A stretch of 64,000 bases of DNA from Deltaproteobacteria bacterium. GTDB taxonomy: Bacteria > Myxococcota_A > UBA796 > SXON01. The notes under the pieces were generated by a model. The model made no database searches. It was not told the DNA's origin and saw only the letters and a program-made list of their open reading frames with translations. Shown here in pieces: positions 18,167 through 27,336 of the stretch. Position 1 is the stretch's first letter, and every line of letters starts with the position of its first letter. The position numbers and the translations under genes are program-made. Location of the stretch: contig CANFCK010000005.1 of assembly GCA_947445035.1 (NCBI GenBank), positions 62,001 through 126,000 of the forward strand, read 5' to 3'.

Positions 18167-18472
18167 TCAGCCGGCCCAGCCACCTTTGGCGTCAGCTTCG
18201 GGCGCGGACCCGCGGAGGGCCGCTTCCTGTTCCAGCTGACGGAGCCGCCGGCCCAGCGCCATTCGCCCGGCCATTGTCCAACTGAGCGCCACAAGCGCCC
18301 CGCCGAAACCGCACGCGCCCATCAGCGCCGGAACGGAGATCGGCGACGCCAACTTCCACGCCGCGACGCCGATGTCGAAGCTCAGGACGGTGGTCCTGGC
18401 GGAGTTCTGGAGAAAGAACGCCACCAAGGCCACGATCACGAGCATCCAGAGGCTGAGCTTGAACCAACGCAT
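18167..18472 (-). CDS. lapA: LapA-domain (DUF1049) small membrane protein
   Basis: 101 residues: an N-terminal membrane helix (LSLWMLVIVALVAFFLQNS), the typical QNS turn, a short loop, a second helix (VPALMGACGFGGALVALSW) and a charged helix (RRLRQLEQEAAL). This is the LapA/YciS pattern of inner-membrane proteins that help control LPS assembly. It follows rpsA by 63 nt on the same strand, but has its own CTACGT hexamer with the TA 11 nt before the ATG. In enterobacteria YciS also lies near LPS genes; the link here is only by family. Confidence 0.75.
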   Translation of the reverse strand: MRWFKLSLWMLVIVALVAFFLQNSARTTVLSFDIGVAAWKLASPISVPALMGACGFGGALVALSWTMAGRMALGRRLRQLEQEAALRGSAPEADAKGGWAG

Positions 18473-18535
18473 CCGGGAACGTAGCCGAATCCCGGGCGCG
18501 CGGCGCCCGCACCCGCGGGTTGGACCCGTGGAGTC

Positions 18536-20260
18536 CTACTCGTCCTTCTGACGCATCCGCTTGCTGAGATCTCCCATGATGTCGCCGAACTTGGCGGTGC
18601 TGTCGCTCTGCTTGCGGACAACCTCGGAAACATCGCCGCCTGCAGCGCGGTCGATGGCGGACTTCTCCGACAACGAGACCTTGCGGTCGCCCACGTCGAT
18701 GTTGATGATTTCTGCGGCAACCGCCTGCCCTTCGACGTACGCGGTCTGCCAGTCGCCGCTGTTGTTCGCCAGTTCGGAGTGGTGGATGAGCCCTTCCACG
18801 CCGTCTTCGATCTCGACGAAGACGCCGAAGTCGACCTTGTGGACGATCTTGCCGTTGACCACCTGGCCGAGGAAGTAACGACCGGAGACGCTCTTCCACG
18901 GGTCGTCGCCCAGCTGCTTGATGCCGAGGCTGAACCTTTCGTTCTCGACATCAACGTTGAGCACGCGGGCTTCGACGTCGTCGCCCTTGTTGTAGCGTTC
19001 CGACGGGTGCTTGACGCGCTGTCCCCAACCCATGTCGCTGACGTGCACCAGGCCGTCGATCCCGTCTTCGATCCCGATGAAGATGCCGAAGTCGGTGATG
19101 TTGCGGACCTTGCCGGTGACGACGGTACCGGGAGGGTACTTGTCGGCCGCCGCCTCCCACGGGTTCTGCTCCAGCTGGCGCATGCCGAGGCTGATACGAC
19201 GATTCTCAAGGTCGATCCCGAGGACGCGGGCTTCGACGACATCGCCGATGTTGACGAGCTTGCTGGGGCTCTTGACGCGCTTGTTCCACGTCATCTCGGA
19301 GATGTGGACGAGACCTTCGATCCCATCTTCCAGCTCGACGAACGCGCCGTACTCGGGGAGGCTGACCACCCGCCCGCGGATCGTGGCGCCGACCGGGTAC
19401 TTGTACTCCGCGTCTTCCCAGGGGTCGGGGCGGATCTGCTTGTAGCCAAGGGAGACGCGGCCGGTGTCTTCGTCGTAGCGCAGCACCTTGATCTCGATCT
19501 GGGCGCTGACTTCGAAGAGCTCGCTGGGGTGCTGGATGCGGCCGTAGGACATGTCGGTGATGTGCAGCAGGCCGTCGATACCGCCGAGATCAACGAAGGC
19601 ACCGTAGTCGGTAATGTTCTTGATCGTTCCCATCATCACCGCGCCAACCTTCAGCGACTTGAGGGTTTCGCTCTTCTTGTCTTCGCGGTCACGTTCGAGC
19701 AGCACGCGGCGGCTGAGTACGATGTTGCCGCGCTTCTTGTTGAACTTGATGATCTTGAAGTCGTGCGTTTCGCCGATGAGCTTGTCGAGGTTCTTGACCG
19801 GGCGCAGGTCGACCTGGCTGCCGGGAAGGAAGGCCTTGACGCCGATGTCGACGGCGAGACCGCCCTTGACGCGGGAGGTGATGAGGCCGCGCACGGTCTC
19901 GTCCTTTTCGACGGCCTTGGAAATCTCTTCCCAAGCCTTCATCAAGTCCGCCTTTTCCTTGGAGAGCTCGAGGAGGCCGTCCTCTTCCCCCATCTGGTCC
20001 AGGTACACATCGATCTTGTCGCCCGGCTTCACGGTGATCTCGCCCGCTTCGTTCACGAACTCGGAACGGCGGATGACGCCTTCGGCCTTGTAGCCGACAT
20101 CGACAGTGACGAACTCGTCGCCAACTTCAAGCACGGTTCCGGTGACGACGCTCTGTTCGCGAACGGAGCGATCGTTGAGGAAGGTGTCGAAGAAGCTCTC
20201 GAACTCAGCCCGGCTGAGGTCTTCGAGGGGGGCGTCGAGGTTGATCGTAGAGGTGGACAT
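18536..20260 (-). CDS. rpsA: 30S ribosomal protein S1
   Basis: 574 residues with six S1-type OB domains in a row, each with the VxGxVxxIxDFGxFVxL pattern (for example GAVMMGTIKNITDYGAFVDL, then the four C-terminal repeats ending in ISLGMKQ-like tails). S1 tethers mRNA to the ribosome and aids unfolding. I start at the ATG 20260 (MSTSTINLDAPLEDL); the longer frame upstream is not S1-like. There is no Shine-Dalgarno before it, as is common for S1 genes. Upstream lie a TTGACA/TAGACG promoter-like pair and a perfect G/C hairpin (see separate entries). Confidence 0.96.
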   Translation of the reverse strand: MSTSTINLDAPLEDLSRAEFESFFDTFLNDRSVREQSVVTGTVLEVGDEFVTVDVGYKAEGVIRRSEFVNEAGEITVKPGDKIDVYLDQMGEEDGLLELSKEKADLMKAWEEISKAVEKDETVRGLITSRVKGGLAVDIGVKAFLPGSQVDLRPVKNLDKLIGETHDFKIIKFNKKRGNIVLSRRVLLERDREDKKSETLKSLKVGAVMMGTIKNITDYGAFVDLGGIDGLLHITDMSYGRIQHPSELFEVSAQIEIKVLRYDEDTGRVSLGYKQIRPDPWEDAEYKYPVGATIRGRVVSLPEYGAFVELEDGIEGLVHISEMTWNKRVKSPSKLVNIGDVVEARVLGIDLENRRISLGMRQLEQNPWEAAADKYPPGTVVTGKVRNITDFGIFIGIEDGIDGLVHVSDMGWGQRVKHPSERYNKGDDVEARVLNVDVENERFSLGIKQLGDDPWKSVSGRYFLGQVVNGKIVHKVDFGVFVEIEDGVEGLIHHSELANNSGDWQTAYVEGQAVAAEIINIDVGDRKVSLSEKSAIDRAAGGDVSEVVRKQSDSTAKFGDIMGDLSKRMRQKDE

Positions 20261-20378
20261 GGGTGCGGAATACTCGATGGGGGCGATGAGGAGGCAGGGG
20301 GTGCGACCGGCGACCCAGTATGGGAAGCCTCGCGACGGCGATCGTGTCCTCAACACGTCGGCGCCATGCTCGTTCAAT

Positions 20379-20392
20379 GGGGGGGTCCCCCC
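20379..20392. promoter_or_regulatory. GC hairpin in the rpsA leader
   Basis: Six or seven G, one T and six C form a perfect palindrome about 120 nt upstream of the rpsA ATG. If rpsA is read from the TTGACA promoter at 20430, this would be near the 5' end of its leader and could act in autoregulation, which is well known for S1 but by other structures in E. coli. Confidence 0.35.
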
Positions 20393-20402
20393 AAGCCCCG
20401 CG

Positions 20403-20430
20403 CGTCTATCTCAATGTCACCAACTGTCAA
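20403..20430 (-). promoter_or_regulatory. Candidate sigma-70 promoter for rpsA
   Basis: A perfect TTGACA (20430-20425) is followed after 16 nt by TAGACG (20408-20403). This would give a leader of about 135 nt. A second possible start is much closer: GTATTC, whose TA lies 12 nt before the ATG. The -35 overlaps the end of the decayed Clp gene. Confidence 0.4.
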
Positions 20431-21612
20431 GCCGGACGGGCATCCCAGGCCAGCCGCAGGGCGTCGAGGTGTCCGCGTTTGAGCTCTTTGGCCAGCGTCA
20501 CGAACGCGCCGGCGCGCGGGTCGCGGACGGCCACCCCATCAAAATGGTAGGCACGGGCCACCACCGCCTCGCCGGCGCTCGCAGAGGCAAAACCTCCACC
20601 AGCAGTCGCTCGACCTCGCCGTCGCGCCCACGCCGACGATGCACGCCGGCCTCCATCGCCAGGGCGTGGACCAGACCCGGCTCCTCGACCTCGAAGACGA
20701 CCCCGATCACCCGGTCGCCGGCGGTCTCCTCCGCGACCAGGACCGGCTCCAGGCCCATGCGTTTGAGCCACGCCTGCTCCGCGTCGACCAGCTCCGCGAG
20801 CCAGCCGGCATCGACATGACCGTTGGCCTCGGCAGGCCCAATGGCGACGAACGTCCCGTCGTCGGCGCTGCCCTCTTCGAGCAGACGCCAACGTCGACGG
20901 GCCACCGCGGCCTCGCGACGTTCCAACGTCGCGTCGGCGGGAAGTTCGCGCAGCGCCCGGAGCGAGCCCAGGAGGCGGGCGTCCGCGGCCAAGGGCGCGT
21001 CCAGGGTGGGGTACCGGGAGAGCAGTTCGTTGGCCCTGGCCACGTCCTGCCAGAAGTCCGGCGTCGTGCTTGACTCGAGAAGGCTGTCCGCCTCCCAGCG
21101 GCGGGCGTCGATCTGCCCCCCCCCCGCACACCCAGCGCGAGCGTTTCCCCGTCGCGCACGCCATGACCCACGATGAAGGTTGCCAGCGGCCCGACGAGGT
21201 TCCGCTCCATCTCCCGACGCAGGAAACGGGCGCCGAAGTGGGGGTGGTAGCCGTGCGCGACGAGCCAGTCGAGCACGTCGGCATCTACCTCGACGCCGAT
21301 GTCGCGACCGGCGAGGCCCTCCCGATCGAGGAGCCAGGTCAATTCGCGCTGGGCAATGGCGCGGATGGTCATCCGCGAAAGCGGGTGAAAGTGGACCACA
21401 CGATCGAAACGGTTGAAAAACTCGAACCGAAAAACCTGAAGGATTCTCCGGTCCAGCTCCGCGTCGAGCGCGCGCACGTCACGCGTGTCCGCAAACCCGA
21501 GTACGGAGTCCCGGAAGACCTCGGCGCCAGCGTTGCTCGTCGCGATGAGAATATGGCGGCCTGCTGCGCCGCCGGCGTCACCGACGGTTCTTCGACCGGG
21601 ATGGTCACCAAC
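20427..21612 (-). pseudogene. Decayed Clp-type AAA+ C-terminal part fused to release-factor-like domain
   Basis: Protein similarity runs through three frames. From about 21590 to 21126 the frame encodes the end of a ClpA/ClpB second AAA+ domain: HILIATSNAGAEVF (sensor 1), RFEFFNRFDRVVHFHPLS (arginine finger region) and the GARFLRREMERNL sensor-2 segment. A run of ten C (21116-21125) marks a frame change. From there to about 20600 the frame resembles the N-terminal PCRF domain of class I release factors: TPDFWQDVARANELLSRYP and ALAMEAGVHRRRGRDGEVER. After another shift the last 45 residues end at 20427. No GGQ motif is present. A Clp disaggregase joined to an RF-like domain is not a family I can name. 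The homopolymer means assembly error must be excluded. Confidence 0.6.
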
Positions 21613-22136
21613 CACTCACCGAGGTCCGGCGTGAAGTCCACCAGCGTGCCAAACTCACGCCGCAACGCTTCGCCCAGGAAAGGCCGCGCGCTCGCCGCAC
21701 AAAAACGCAGGAGCATCGACTCCCAATCATAGGTTTACGCCAGGTGCAGGTCGCGTACGAACGGGACGGTCGGCTGGGGGCAACGCAGCAGGTGGTCCAA
21801 GATCTTCTGGACGGTGTCCGTCCCGTCGCAAGTGTCCTTGAAGTCGCTCGCGATCGCACTGAGGGAGAGTTGCACGAACCGTACGCCGTGAAAGATCGCG
21901 GGGCCCCTTCCGGCATGGGCCTGGCTTACGATCGCATGGATCGACGCAGACTTGCCCACTTCTGGCTGCCCGACGAGCACCGGCGTGCGCCGGCCCTCGG
22001 ACACCAGCACGTCCGAGATCGGCTGAAGCACCGTGTGCATACCGAAAACCGGCTGCAAGGATCCGGCGCGCTCGGCCGCGCTCAGGTCGAGTTCGACCCA
22101 GTCCTCGAAGACAACCGGTGCTTCTTTGCGGGCCAT
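21591..22136 (-). pseudogene. Decayed Clp-type AAA+ N-terminal part
   Basis: The frame opens with MARKEAPVVFEDWVELDL and contains a first AAA+ domain resembling ClpB/ClpA AAA1: a Walker A-like GQPEVGKSA (Glu where Gly is usual), FVQLSLSAIASDFKD, and FVRDLHLA in place of the usual FIDELH Walker B. A TAA stop at 21735-21737 interrupts; the same frame then continues (YDWESMLLRFCAASARPFLG, LVTIPVEEPSV), matching the end of AAA1. At about 21590 the similarity jumps in another frame to the sensor-1 region of AAA2, so the middle domain and AAA2 Walker motifs are missing. The gene begins 5 nt after the SGNH gene. Both degenerate motifs and stop suggest real decay rather than only sequencing error. 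Confidence 0.6.
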
Positions 22137-22141
22137 CCGTC

Positions 22142-23164
22142 CTACCGGAGAAGTTCGACAAGCTCCGTGGTGAAGGCGGCGGCCCCGGTCGGCGTGAGGT
22201 GGTCGAAGTCGTTGAAGTTGGCTTCGTCACCATCGTAACGTGTGCTGAAGTCCAAGAGCGCCGCCCGCGGGAGTCGCGACGCCGCTTCGCGCAAGGCCAG
22301 GCGGGCGGCCGCCTCGTACTCAGGCTCGATCGTCTCCCGCAAGCTAGGCCGCATCGGCAAGATCACCAGGAAGGCCCGCTGCGCTTGGGCGGCGCGAACG
22401 ACGCGCTCCAATGTCGCGACACACATTTCGTTGACCCTGGGGATCCAGGTGTCGAGCTTGCCGCCCAACAAGAACTCACGCCGATTCCTGGCGTTTTCTG
22501 CAGTCAACACGGGTGCCGCCTCGCCGGGCCATCGGGCCAGCACCTGACGACCGCCGTGTCGGAGGTCGCCGAGCGCGCCGAGCAGGTGGCCAGGGTGCTT
22601 CAGGTGCTCCACGATGTCGTGGCGGCGCCCACTTCCGGCGAGCCAGCGGTGGGGGAGCAGCGACATCGCCAGCGCGCTCGGCCGACCCTCCAGCCCCATC
22701 GTGCCGGCGGGCCCAAACCAGCGGGGCGCCATCGCCATGGCCGGCATCGCGGGCCGCGCACAGCTGGTCTGATCAAACAGCAGCGGCGAGACCTCCACGA
22801 CCAGGACATCCATCCCCGGACCCGCCGCGGCAGAGGCGAGGAGCGCCGGGTAGCTGGGTGGCAGCGCGTTTCCGGAGAGGGTGTGGCGGGCGACGCGCTG
22901 CCAGGCGTGCCCGGTTCCTTCGGCCAGCTGGACAAGGTCGACGTCCGCGCCCATCCGCGAGCTGCCGAGGAGCAGGCCGCGCACCGGCCCCGTTCCCGCT
23001 GGCACGTCGCCCGTCCAGAACGCCTCGCCCCAGGCGCAATGCCCCTCGTGCACGGACAGCGTCCACCACAGGCCAAGCGGCAGGGCCACCATGACCACGG
23101 CGAGTCCGGACAGGAATTGGGCGAGGGATTTGATGGGGGAGGTCCTTAGAAGTTGAGCAGTCAA
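22142..23164 (-). CDS. SGNH/DltD-like hydrolase-fold membrane-anchored protein
   Basis: 340 residues. An N-terminal membrane helix (SLAQFLSGLAVVMVALPLGLWW) is followed by a periplasmic SGNH-type domain: the first block LLLGSSRMGAD with the nucleophile Ser, LVVEVSPLLFDQ, a FLVILPMRPS block, and the final DFDHLTPTGAAAF with the Asp-His pair. Such proteins act with MBOAT acyltransferases (AlgI/AlgJ, DltB/DltD systems) to O-acetylate or modify exported polymers. An MBOAT gene is present upstream on the same strand at 28766 but the cbb3 cluster lies between them. The start is uncertain: TTG at 23164 is the best available. Downstream is the decayed Clp gene. Confidence 0.65.
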   Translation of the reverse strand: MTAQLLRTSPIKSLAQFLSGLAVVMVALPLGLWWTLSVHEGHCAWGEAFWTGDVPAGTGPVRGLLLGSSRMGADVDLVQLAEGTGHAWQRVARHTLSGNALPPSYPALLASAAAGPGMDVLVVEVSPLLFDQTSCARPAMPAMAMAPRWFGPAGTMGLEGRPSALAMSLLPHRWLAGSGRRHDIVEHLKHPGHLLGALGDLRHGGRQVLARWPGEAAPVLTAENARNRREFLLGGKLDTWIPRVNEMCVATLERVVRAAQAQRAFLVILPMRPSLRETIEPEYEAAARLALREAASRLPRAALLDFSTRYDGDEANFNDFDHLTPTGAAAFTTELVELLR

Positions 23165-23489
23165 GATCGGTCGGCGGCGGAGTGGGAAAGTCAGTTTTTA
23201 GCGGCTTATTTTGCGATTCCCGTACTGGACGACCACCGCAGGGACTACACGAAAGAACCGCAGGAATCCGCAGCCGTGTGGGGGAAGTGTGGGGTGCTGT
23301 TATCGCGATCTGCCGCGGCGAAGGGAGCACGGCGACTTCCTCGTCCCCGGAGCGAGGGATCGGCGCGCGATGCGAGATCAAGCCGCGGGGTGATTCCACA
23401 TGGCGTTGGTGCCTGGTTCGGGGGGGGCCGGCGCCGGCCTCGCAGCACGAGTCGCATGACTCAGGGCCTATGATGTGGGCTGGGTCGCC
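23165..23489. other. Intergenic region, nothing recognised
   Basis: 325 bp between ccoS and the SGNH gene. It contains a short AT-richer stretch (around 23195-23220) that could hold a promoter for the SGNH gene, but no convincing ORF, repeat or terminator is seen. Confidence 0.4.
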
Positions 23490-23627
23490 TCAATCCTCCC
23501 GCAGCATTCGCTCCGGAGGGTCGTCGAGGTCATCGAACTGCCCCTGCTTCGCGGCGCGGATGAACAACAGCGCGAAGACCAGCCCCAGCCCGATGGCGAG
23601 GGGGAGCAAGAAGAAGATGCCGCTCAT
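23490..23627 (-). CDS. ccoS: cbb3-type cytochrome oxidase assembly protein CcoS
   Basis: A 45-residue protein with one membrane helix (IFFLLPLAIGLGLVFALLFI) followed by AAKQGQFDDLDDPPERMLRED. The QFDDLDxPxxRML ending is the CcoS signature. CcoS is needed to insert haem b and copper into subunit CcoN. The ATG overlaps the ccoI stop (ATGA). Last gene of the cbb3 accessory set; there is no ccoN in the window for it to serve. Confidence 0.92.
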   Translation of the reverse strand: MSGIFFLLPLAIGLGLVFALLFIRAAKQGQFDDLDDPPERMLRED

Positions 23628-25909
23628 GCGCGCTTCCGGCCCAGGGCGAGCGCCGCCCCGATGACGATGGAGCTGGACAGCGGCATCAGCAGCGCGGCCA
23701 CGAGGGGGTTGATGAGTCCCGCCGCTGCGATACTGACCGCAGCGGCGTTGTAGAGCAGGGACCGGCGGCTGGACCGCGCGATTGTGTCGCGAGCGGCACG
23801 CGCGAGGAGGAGGCCCTGCGCGATGGGGGCAAGCCCGTCGCCCACCTGCACGGCGTCGGCGACCTGCACCGTGGCCGCAGCCCCCGCACCCATGGCCACG
23901 CCGACATCGGCTGCGGCGAGCGCCGGTCCGTCGTTGAGCCCGTCTCCCACGAAGAGCACGCGGGCGCCGGCCCCGCGAAGCCGCGCCAGCGCGTCGGCCT
24001 TGTCTTCGGGGCTCATTCCGCCCCTCGCATCGGGGATGCCCAGCTCGGCGGCGATCCGGGAGACGACGTCGGGGTGGTCGCCCGACCACAGGCGAACGTC
24101 GAGGCCGGCGGCGCGGAGGGCGGCGATGGTGGTGCGCGCGTCGGGGCGAACCCTGTCCGCGAGGCGGACCAGACCCAGCGTGCCCTCCATCGTCGAGAGC
24201 CTCACCGTACCCGCGGGACCGCGGCCCAGGGTGTAGCGCACCCCGTCGATCTCGCCGACCAGCCCGACGCCGGGGCGCTCGACCACCGCGCGCGGGGTGG
24301 GGAGGGCGATGCCGCGCCGGGCCGCCTCGTCGAGGACCGCCTGCGCAATCGGATGTCGCGACTGTCGCTCCAGGCCAGCCGCGATCCGCAAGACGGCGTC
24401 CTCCCCGCCGACGACCGCCGGCACACCCTCGGTCAGCGTGCCCGTCTTGTCGAAGACCACGGTCGTGACCCCGGCCATGGCCGACAGAACCTGGCCGGAG
24501 CGGATGAGCAGGCCCCCGCGCGCGGAGGCGCCGAGGGCCGCGGCGGTGGACAGCGGCGAGGCGAGCGCGAGCGCGCAGGGACAGGCGACGACCAGCACCG
24601 CGATCGTGGCGCTCAGCGCGGCGTCCGGGCCCGAGGCCAGCCCCCAACCCAGCGCGGAGGCGCCCGCCACCAGCAGCGTCCCCGCCGTGAAGGCGGGCGC
24701 GACGCGATCCGCCAGCGTCGGGGCGACGGGGCGATCAAGCGCCTCCGCGAGACGACGGGCCATGCGGGCCAACAACGTGTCGTCACCGGTGGCGACCACG
24801 GTGACCACGAGGTTGCCGTCGGTCACCACGGCCCCGGCCACGACTTCGGAGCCGACCCGGATGCTTCGCGGCTCAGACTCGCCAGTCAGAAGCGCCATCT
24901 GCACCAGCCCCTCCCCCTCGACGACGCTGCCATCCACCGGCACCTCGGCGCCCCGGGCGACGATCACCCGATCACCGGGCGCAAGCCGCGCCACGTCGAC
25001 CTCGACCACCCGGTCGCCGAGCAGCTGCCGCGCGGTCCGGGGCGCGAGCGCACCCAGGGACCGCGCCGCCTCCGCCGCCTGGCGCCGACCGCCCTGCTCG
25101 AGCGCTCGAGCACCCAGAAGCAGCGCCACCAGCATCGCCATCGAATCGAGGTAGCCATCCCCCTGCGACAGCGCGCTCCACGCGCCATGGGCGTACATGA
25201 CCAGCACGCCGATGCTCACCGGAACGTCAACGTGGAGCCGGCCCGCACGAAGCCCCGCCCAGGCGGTCCGGTAGAAGGGCAACGCGGCCCAGGTCGCGAC
25301 CGGCGTGGCGAGGATCAGCGTCCACCAGCGGAAAAGTGTGCTCCAGCTCTCGGCCATCCCGTCGGCCCATCCGACGTACACGCTGGCGCTGATGAGCATG
25401 ATGTTCATCGCCGCAAAGAAGGAGAAGCCCGCTCGCACCAGCCAGGAGCGATCCGTGACCGGAGCGGCGCCGATGGGGCGCACGTTCCACCCCACCGTAT
25501 GGAGGGGCGCGATCACCGCTGCGACCTCGGTGCTGCCTGGCTGGAAGCGCACCGTCGCGTTGCCCGAGCCGTAGCTCACGAAGGCCGAATCGACCCCCGG
25601 CACGCGGCCCAGCAGGGTCTCTGCCACCCACACACACGAGGCGCAGGTCAGGCCATCGATGTGGAAGCGCAGCTCGGACGCGCTGCCCCCCTCAGTGACC
25701 GACAGCGACAGCGCCACCGCCACCGCCGCGCCCGGCCGTGGTGCCGGCGTGCGCCGCTCGGCGTAGTAGCGCGCGAGTCCGGAATCGTTCAGGAGCACGG
25801 ACGCTACCTCGCACCCGGTGCAGCAGTACCCGCCGCCCTCGGTGGACGTGCCACAATGCGGGCACCGGGCCGGAGCCACATCCACAGGAGGTTTCGGGCC
25901 AGGGATCAC
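23624..25909 (-). CDS. ccoI: CcoI copper-translocating P1B-type ATPase
   Basis: 761 residues from the GTG that overlaps the end of the ccoH-like gene. An N-terminal zinc-finger-like cysteine cluster (CPHC, CCTGC) precedes a heavy-metal-associated domain (GLTCASCVWVAE). Eight membrane helices follow, with the CPC metal site (VVACPCALALA), the actuator TGES, the phosphorylation site DKTGTLTEG, HP of the N domain (RQSRHPIAQ) and GDGLNDGPALAAADVGVAMG. CcoI exports copper for assembly of the haem-copper centre of cbb3 oxidase. It sits between ccoH-like and ccoS genes with overlapping codons on both sides, the standard order. Confidence 0.95.
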   Translation of the reverse strand: MIPGPKPPVDVAPARCPHCGTSTEGGGYCCTGCEVASVLLNDSGLARYYAERRTPAPRPGAAVAVALSLSVTEGGSASELRFHIDGLTCASCVWVAETLLGRVPGVDSAFVSYGSGNATVRFQPGSTEVAAVIAPLHTVGWNVRPIGAAPVTDRSWLVRAGFSFFAAMNIMLISASVYVGWADGMAESWSTLFRWWTLILATPVATWAALPFYRTAWAGLRAGRLHVDVPVSIGVLVMYAHGAWSALSQGDGYLDSMAMLVALLLGARALEQGGRRQAAEAARSLGALAPRTARQLLGDRVVEVDVARLAPGDRVIVARGAEVPVDGSVVEGEGLVQMALLTGESEPRSIRVGSEVVAGAVVTDGNLVVTVVATGDDTLLARMARRLAEALDRPVAPTLADRVAPAFTAGTLLVAGASALGWGLASGPDAALSATIAVLVVACPCALALASPLSTAAALGASARGGLLIRSGQVLSAMAGVTTVVFDKTGTLTEGVPAVVGGEDAVLRIAAGLERQSRHPIAQAVLDEAARRGIALPTPRAVVERPGVGLVGEIDGVRYTLGRGPAGTVRLSTMEGTLGLVRLADRVRPDARTTIAALRAAGLDVRLWSGDHPDVVSRIAAELGIPDARGGMSPEDKADALARLRGAGARVLFVGDGLNDGPALAAADVGVAMGAGAAATVQVADAVQVGDGLAPIAQGLLLARAARDTIARSSRRSLLYNAAAVSIAAAGLINPLVAALLMPLSSSIVIGAALALGRKRA

Positions 25910-26031
25910 CGGGCCTCGGACGCGTAGGTGGGGTCGAGCGCGTCGGCGCCCGTGACCGCAACCCACGCAAACGCGATGTTCACCACCACCACCAACGCCA
26001 GGCCCAGGGCCAGTCCGATCATCCACCGCAT
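25906..26031 (-). CDS. ccoH: Short CcoH/FixH-like protein
   Basis: A 41-residue ORF with the clearest ribosome site in the region (GGAGG 5 nt before the ATG). It encodes one membrane helix (MIGLALGLALVVVVNIAFAW) and then VAVTGADALDPTYASEAR, which matches the start of FixH/CcoH proteins (helix, then a Tyr-containing turn). Normal FixH has another 100 residues of periplasmic domain, absent here. The ATG follows the ccoG stop by 1 nt and its own stop overlaps the ccoI GTG, so it is in the right place for ccoH. Either a minimal functional form or a shortened gene. Confidence 0.75.
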   Translation of the reverse strand: MRWMIGLALGLALVVVVNIAFAWVAVTGADALDPTYASEAR

Positions 26032-26032
26032 C

Positions 26033-27325
26033 TCAGCCTCCTTCGCTCAAGAACGTCGCGGCGAGCGACAGGGTGTCGTCCCCGCTGGTCAGCACCACAT
26101 CCACCGGCAGGCTGCGCGCCACAAGCTCGGCAGCCGGCACCCTCACCACCAGCGGCACGGTAGCCGTCTCTTCGCCGGCGAGCGTCAGCTGCGCGACGAT
26201 GACCTGGGCGCCGCCGGGCAGCCCGTCCACCTTCACGCTCCAGGTGTGCGGCTCCTCGTCGTGGCTGGTGACCCGCACCAGATAGGTGTTGCGCACCCAG
26301 CCGTCCGCGTCGAGGGTGTAGGTGCTGCCCGGCGAGCGGCGCACGTTGCCGTCGATCTCGTCGTGGGTCGCGAGCGCCGCGACAAAGGCGATGCCGACGA
26401 CGCCCAAAAGCGCGGTATAGGCGACGGTGCGCGGGCGCACGACGTCGCGTCGCCCCGACTGCGTGGTGTAGCCGACGAGGTTGACCTGCCCGCGCTTGTC
26501 CATGACGATCTGACAGGCGTCGACACACCGCGCGCAGGTGATGCACTCCAACTGGAAGCCGTTGCGGATGTCGATGCCTTGCGGGCAGACGGCGACACAC
26601 TTGTTGCAGTCGATGCACGCGCCGACGCCGCTTCGGGGCTCGCCGCGCGCGGCGTCATAGGCGACGACGAGGCTGTGGTCGTCGCAGAGCACCCCCTGCA
26701 GCCGGGCGTAGGGGCAGAGGTAGTTGCAGAACTGTTCGCGGAACCACGCCAGGTCGAGGAACGACAGCACGGAGAGGAAGGCGACCAGGCCGTAGTACCC
26801 GACCCCACCGCGCCCGGTCCACAACACGGTTGCTCCGGCAAACCAGCTCACGAAGGTCATGGCAAAACCACCGCTGAGGACGCCGAAGAAGGTGAACTTC
26901 AGAAGCTTCCGCCCCGCTTTGTCGAGTGTCCACCGGCCCTTGTCGCGCGCCATCCGCACGCCGCGCTCCCCCTCGATGTAGGCCTCGACCGGCCGGACCC
27001 ACTCTTCGAGCACGACGGTCTGCGGGCACGCGAACCCGCACCAGAGACGGCCGTAGACCGCGGTGAACAAGAAGAGGAAGAAGGCCGCGAACAGGCCCAT
27101 CAAAACCAGAAGCACGGTGTCGGTGGGGGTGAAGATCGCCCCGAAGGCGTACAGCCGGCGTGCGGGAACGTCGATCTGAACGGCGGGGTGCTCGCCCACC
27201 GCCAGCCAGGGGGTCACAAACAGGACGGCCTGCAGGAACAGCCCACTGGCGCGGTGCAGGCGCTGAAACGTCCCGCGAACCGACGCGCTGTACACCCACG
27301 TCCGAGCGGTCTCGATGATCCCCAT
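26033..27325 (-). CDS. ccoG: Cytochrome c oxidase accessory protein CcoG (FixG/RdxA)
   Basis: 430 residues. Membrane helices in the N-terminal half with the CcoG motifs FTAVYGRLWCGFACPQTVVLE, FREQFCNYLCPYARLQ and two [4Fe-4S] ferredoxin motifs: CIDCNKCVAVCPQGIDIR and CITCARCVDACQIVMDK. A last helix leads into an immunoglobulin-like periplasmic C-terminal domain (from about DGNVRRSPGS onward). CcoG is a Cu(II) reductase that supplies Cu(I) for cbb3 assembly. ATG start 11 nt after the ccoP stop. Complete and normal length. Confidence 0.95.
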   Translation of the reverse strand: MGIIETARTWVYSASVRGTFQRLHRASGLFLQAVLFVTPWLAVGEHPAVQIDVPARRLYAFGAIFTPTDTVLLVLMGLFAAFFLFLFTAVYGRLWCGFACPQTVVLEEWVRPVEAYIEGERGVRMARDKGRWTLDKAGRKLLKFTFFGVLSGGFAMTFVSWFAGATVLWTGRGGVGYYGLVAFLSVLSFLDLAWFREQFCNYLCPYARLQGVLCDDHSLVVAYDAARGEPRSGVGACIDCNKCVAVCPQGIDIRNGFQLECITCARCVDACQIVMDKRGQVNLVGYTTQSGRRDVVRPRTVAYTALLGVVGIAFVAALATHDEIDGNVRRSPGSTYTLDADGWVRNTYLVRVTSHDEEPHTWSVKVDGLPGGAQVIVAQLTLAGEETATVPLVVRVPAAELVARSLPVDVVLTSGDDTLSLAATFLSEGG

Positions 27326-27336
27326 GGGGCGTCGGC

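Noticed and set aside
24074-25927. 617-codon plus-strand ORF
   Set aside because: Antisense shadow of ccoI; composition rich in Arg, His and Gly without any domain.
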